Below are positions 20,865 to 23,705 of a DNA stretch of 23,705 nt, piece by piece. The translations under genes and the position numbers were made by a program. The notes beneath the pieces were generated by a model, which searched no databases, was not told where the DNA came from, and saw nothing but the letters and a program-made list of their open reading frames with translations. The DNA is taken from assembly GCA_002342985.1 (NCBI GenBank), contig DDRC01000062.1, positions 807 through 24,511 on the forward strand. Reading direction: 5' to 3'. Origin of the DNA: Flavobacteriales bacterium UBA2426 (GTDB lineage: Bacteria; Bacteroidota; Bacteroidia; Flavobacteriales_F; PHOS-HE28). Position 1 is the stretch's first letter. Every line of letters starts with the position of its first letter.

Positions 20865-22583
20865 CTACTTGTTCACCTGCACGCGGAATTCGCTCGTACG
20901 GCCGCCTTCCGTGTCGAGGCGGAACAGGTAGGTGCCGTTGGCGAGGCCGGCCATATCCAGCGTGAGCACGCTGTCGCCGCCGACATTCGCGGTGCGCTCC
21001 AGCACCCGGGCGCCCTTGGCATCGAAGGCACGCACGCTCACCTTTCCGGTGACACCCTTCAGCGGGATGCGGAGCCAGTTGGCCGTGGGGTTGGGATAGG
21101 GCGTCACCTCCAGGGGCTTGGCGGCCTCATCCATGCCGATGGTGCTCGCCTCCACGGCGTGGATGGCGTGCGAGGGCGCGCCGGCCAGGCCGGTGAAGCC
21201 ATTGTACCAAGTGGCGGCATCGCGGATCATCGATACAGGCTCGTTGGTGATCTCCGACACACGGTCGTAGTTCAGGCTGCTGTTCCACCCGTGCCAGACG
21301 ATGCCGCTGTAGGAGTCCAGGCAGAGCAGGTAGCGCACGTTGTCCTGCAGGGTCACCACATCGGAGAAGGGCACATAGATGGGCGTGTTGCGCAGGTCGC
21401 TGGTGAAGGTGTAGGTGCCGGCTGCGAGCGACAGGATGTCGGCGTTGGTGGGCAGCGTGATGGGGCTGGTCACCGTGCCGGTCCACTCGTACAGGGTTCC
21501 GTCCACGATCTCGTCGGTGAGCACCTGGTCGGCTGCCGCGGAAGCCGTGAACCAGAAGCCGGCAGCGGCCAGGCGCGAGCCGTTCGGGTCGCTGAAGTGG
21601 ATGCAGGAACGCCAGCCGTCGACGTTGTTGGCGGGCACGACATGCGTATTGCTCACGATGTCGAGCGTCGCAGGGTTGATGGGCGCGTAGGTGAACTTGT
21701 CTCCGGCGGTGCCGAGCGTGAGCGCGAGGCTGTTGTTCTGCGGGAAGTCATCGGCCACATCGCCCTCCAGGGAGTAAGTGATGGTGTAGGAACCGCTGTA
21801 GCTGGCCTGGCTGAAGTCCGGCAGGGTCACGTAGAGCGAGTCGCCGCTGTTGATCGTGGCGCCGGGGGAGACCTGGTTGTAGACCTCCGTGCCGCCAGGC
21901 TCCTGGGTGATCACGCAGCGCACGCGTGCGCCATCCATGGGCTGGGCGCCGTAGTTGTGGATGTTGGCGCCGAGGCTCACGAAGTACTCGCTGGCGCTGC
22001 TGTGGATCACCGGGTGGATGGCCCCGGTGCGCGGCACCAGGATGTCATCCCCGTCGAAGCCCAGATTGTACTGGTAGTAGTTCTGCTGGCTGCCGATGAA
22101 GACCTCCAGGTCATTGCAGGTGAGGATGGCATCGCGCAGCTGCGCGCCGGCATCCTGGCTGATCATCACCACTGGGATGGTGACATCGGCGCCAACGGCC
22201 CCGGCGCCCATGGCCACAGGCGCCCCGGGCTGGTTGTTGATGATCATCACCGCGATGGCACCGGCCGTCTGGGCATTCAGGCTCTTGGCGCCGAACTCGC
22301 AGGCGCCGCGGTAGATCACCGCGATCTTGCCGTTGATGTCCGTGCCATTGACCAAGGCATTGCAGCCCAAGGAGTCGGCCTCAGTGCCATCATCCACATA
22401 GCAGGCGGTGCCCACGATGTTGTTCATCGGGTCGTTGAGGTCCGGGGTCTGACCCCATTGCGCCCAAGTGAATTCCAGCGGGCCTTCCAAGGAGGCCGGC
22501 TGCTGCACGTAAACGGTCACCTGGGCATGCAGGGCGAGTCCTGCCACGCAGGCGGCGATGGAGGGGAGTAAGCGTTTCATCAT
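20865..22583 (-). CDS. Secreted PA-domain protein with T9SS C-terminal sorting domain
   Basis: A 572-residue protein. Signal peptide about 1-20 (M-M-K-R-L-L to L-H-A-Q). A protease-associated (PA) domain at about 55-150 shows the typical G-K-I-A-V-I-Y-R-G-A-C-E-F-x-x-K, the A-Q-x-A-G-A-I-A-V-M-I-I-N-N segment, and I-P-V-V-M-I-S. Beta-rich Ig-like or CARDB-like segments follow. The C-terminal type A T9SS tail begins P-Y-P-N-P-T-A-N-W-L at about 500 and ends V-Q-V-N-K. No HExxH or serine protease motif is seen, so this is a PA domain without its usual peptidase. It is probably a surface or extracellular binding protein, and possibly a remnant of, or partner to, a secreted protease. Confidence 0.85.
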   Translation of the reverse strand: MMKRLLPSIAACVAGLALHAQVTVYVQQPASLEGPLEFTWAQWGQTPDLNDPMNNIVGTACYVDDGTEADSLGCNALVNGTDINGKIAVIYRGACEFGAKSLNAQTAGAIAVMIINNQPGAPVAMGAGAVGADVTIPVVMISQDAGAQLRDAILTCNDLEVFIGSQQNYYQYNLGFDGDDILVPRTGAIHPVIHSSASEYFVSLGANIHNYGAQPMDGARVRCVITQEPGGTEVYNQVSPGATINSGDSLYVTLPDFSQASYSGSYTITYSLEGDVADDFPQNNSLALTLGTAGDKFTYAPINPATLDIVSNTHVVPANNVDGWRSCIHFSDPNGSRLAAAGFWFTASAAADQVLTDEIVDGTLYEWTGTVTSPITLPTNADILSLAAGTYTFTSDLRNTPIYVPFSDVVTLQDNVRYLLCLDSYSGIVWHGWNSSLNYDRVSEITNEPVSMIRDAATWYNGFTGLAGAPSHAIHAVEASTIGMDEAAKPLEVTPYPNPTANWLRIPLKGVTGKVSVRAFDAKGARVLERTANVGGDSVLTLDMAGLANGTYLFRLDTEGGRTSEFRVQVNK

Positions 22584-22640
22584 TCGGTTATGGGGTTAGC
22601 GGATTCTGGTAGCTCCGGGTCGGATAGCGCACCGGTACGG

Positions 22641-22670
22641 CAAGGTTAGTAACGTCCGCGTAAAATCCAA
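22641..22670 (-). promoter_or_regulatory. Promoter of the PA-domain gene (-33 TTG and -7 TAACCTTG)
   Basis: On the minus strand, TTG (22670-22668), then 19 bases, then TAACCTTG (22648-22641), 7 of 8 to TAnnTTTG. The spacing fits the known Bacteroidota pattern (TTG, 17-23, TAnnTTTG). It lies 57 bases from ATG 22583. This is the only site in the window where both elements are present at proper distance. Confidence 0.55.
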
Positions 22671-22699
22671 CCGGTCGTCACGCACAGAGCACGGCTGCC

Positions 22700-22756
22700 A
22701 TGGGATTCCTTTATGGAGGGGATTATGACCGCATTCCGCATCTTCGGCTGGGATGA
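22700..22756 (+). CDS. Possible 18-codon leader ORF overlapping the GNAT start
   Basis: ATG 22700 opens 18 codons that end at a TGA (22754-22756) overlapping the ATG of the next gene in ATGA. Such an overlap is the usual translational coupling form in this window. It may be a coupled leader peptide or chance. The peptide has no signal or regulatory residue bias that I can recognise. Confidence 0.2.
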   Translation: MGFLYGGDYDRIPHLRLG

Positions 22757-23705
22757 GCCTCCGGATCGAGCCCGTTCGCACAGCCGCTGACCTGCGCCGC
22801 TACCTGCGGCTGCCGCTGGCCGTGAATGACCGCCCCAACTGCGTGCCGGCGCTCCGGAGCGATGAGGCGGCCTTCCATGACGAAGCCCGCAATCCGTCGC
22901 TGTCCGCCTGCCGCGCCGTGCGCTTCCTCGCTTGGGAGGGTGACCGCCCGGTTGGGCGCGTGATGGGAATCATCCGCCCGGACTACAATGCTCGGGAGGG
23001 TGTCCGTGAAGGCCGCTTCTACCAGCTGGATTGCCGGCGGGACCCCGATGCGGTTCGCTTGCTGCTGCGGGCCGTGGAGGGCTGGGCCGCCGCCGAGGGC
23101 ATGACCCACGTCCTGGGACCTTTCGGGCTGAGCGACAAGGACCCCCAAGGCCTTCAGGTGGAGGGCTTCGAGCACCTGCCGGTGCTCGCTACGCCGTCCA
23201 ATCCGGCCTGGCTGCCTCCCTTGGTGGAGGGCAACGGGTACGCCAAGCACCTGGATGCGGTGTCTTACCGGCTCGATATCCCCGCAGCCTTGCCTGAAGC
23301 GTATCGGCGCATCGCGGACCGGGTGCTGGCACAGGGGCGCTACCGCCTGGTGCGCTTCGAGCGGCGCAGCCAGATCAAGCCCTTCATCCTTCCTGTGCTC
23401 CGGCTGGTGAATGCGGCATACGAGGGGCTGCTTGGCTTCAGGCCCATGACGGAGGCCGAGATGCGGAAGCTGGCGGCGCACTACATGCCGGTGCTCGATC
23501 CGGCCTTCGTGCACGTGGTGGTGGATGAGCAGGGCGATCCCGCAGCCTTCGTCGTGGCCATGCCCGACTTCAGCGAGGGCATCCGGCGCAGCGGTGGGCG
23601 GCTCTTCCCGTTCGGGTGGTGGCATATACTCAGGGCCATGCGCACCGCCCGGCAGCTCGACCTCTTCCTCGGCGCCGTGCGCCCCGAACTGCAAGGCCGC
23701 GGCCT
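22753..23705 (+). CDS. GNAT-like N-acetyltransferase family protein, 3' end outside window
   Basis: An open frame of 317 codons from ATG 22753 to the window edge with no stop. It starts M-S-L-R-I-E-P-V-R-T-A-A-D-L. Around residue 122 it has L-G-P-F-G-L-S-D-K-D-P-Q-G-L, a feature of large uncharacterised Bacteroidota acyltransferase-like proteins, then a central helical part, and near the visible end L-G-A-V-R-P-E-L-Q-G-R-G-L, which matches the acetyl-CoA pyrophosphate-binding motif of GNAT enzymes. It probably transfers an acyl group; the substrate is unknown. The usual family length suggests 50-60 residues are still missing. It is divergent from the PA-domain gene. Confidence 0.75.
   Translation, partial: MSLRIEPVRTAADLRRYLRLPLAVNDRPNCVPALRSDEAAFHDEARNPSLSACRAVRFLAWEGDRPVGRVMGIIRPDYNAREGVREGRFYQLDCRRDPDAVRLLLRAVEGWAAAEGMTHVLGPFGLSDKDPQGLQVEGFEHLPVLATPSNPAWLPPLVEGNGYAKHLDAVSYRLDIPAALPEAYRRIADRVLAQGRYRLVRFERRSQIKPFILPVLRLVNAAYEGLLGFRPMTEAEMRKLAAHYMPVLDPAFVHVVVDEQGDPAAFVVAMPDFSEGIRRSGGRLFPFGWWHILRAMRTARQLDLFLGAVRPELQGRG

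Noticed and set aside
20775..22571. A 598-residue plus-strand frame opposite the PA-domain gene
   Set aside because: The minus-strand frame has a signal peptide, PA domain and T9SS tail. The opposite frame is a His/Val/Gly-rich shadow with no recognisable domain.

Overview
The window is GC-rich chromosomal DNA from what looks like a free-living Bacteroidota bacterium, most likely a high-GC Flavobacteriales lineage (the order is an inference). Three observations support this. Three secreted proteins have signal peptides with AQ-type cleavage sites, and they carry (or in one case appear to carry) type IX secretion C-terminal sorting domains. Several genes are preceded by TAnnTTTG-like -7 elements rather than Shine-Dalgarno sequences. 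The gene families themselves (TerB-ABCG fusion, HTH_34/DUF4173 cluster, SiaB/SiaC, PriA, YajQ, FucP-type MFS) are familiar from Bacteroidota. No mobile elements, CRISPR arrays, tRNAs or rRNAs were seen. Coding density is very high. The longest gene-free stretches are 18767-18943 and 22584-22752, both under 200 bases.

Layout: 1-267 is the tail of an RluA-type pseudouridine synthase. 297-1712 is a secreted alpha/beta hydrolase with a T9SS tail, running tail-to-tail into priA (4165-1715, minus). A 52-residue basic protein (4267-4425) and a FucP-family sugar transporter (4507-5820) follow. Next come a lipoprotein and a small secreted protein that form a pair (5915-7236), closed by a clear intrinsic terminator. 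A 1021-residue TerB-ABC-ABCG membrane protein (7323-10388) converges on a minus-strand siaB-siaC pair (11355-10385), and the two stop codons share the tetranucleotide CTAA. A methyltransferase is coupled to a ZIP metal transporter (11488-12923).

12993-17623 is a tightly packed six-gene run: membrane protein, winged-helix regulator, DUF4173 membrane protein, membrane protein, membrane-anchored EEP phosphoesterase, membrane protein. Four of its five junctions overlap, so it is probably one transcription unit. After it come a small three-helix membrane protein (17690-18013) and an NRDE/TANGO2 protein (18044-18766). A hairpin-rich intergenic segment (about 18780-18937) may encode a structured RNA. 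Three minus-strand genes follow: a secreted protein with a probable T9SS tail, YajQ, and a PA-domain T9SS protein. The window ends inside a plus-strand GNAT-like protein (22753 onward).

Functional reading: the window mixes housekeeping genes (RluA, PriA, YajQ) with envelope, export and signalling genes. The most interesting parts are the SiaB/SiaC phospho-switch with no SiaA or SiaD partner nearby, the multidomain TerB-ABCG protein with a large predicted periplasmic insert, the regulator-membrane-EEP operon, and the possible RNA at 18.8-18.9 kb. None of these is proven to be a new system by sequence alone.
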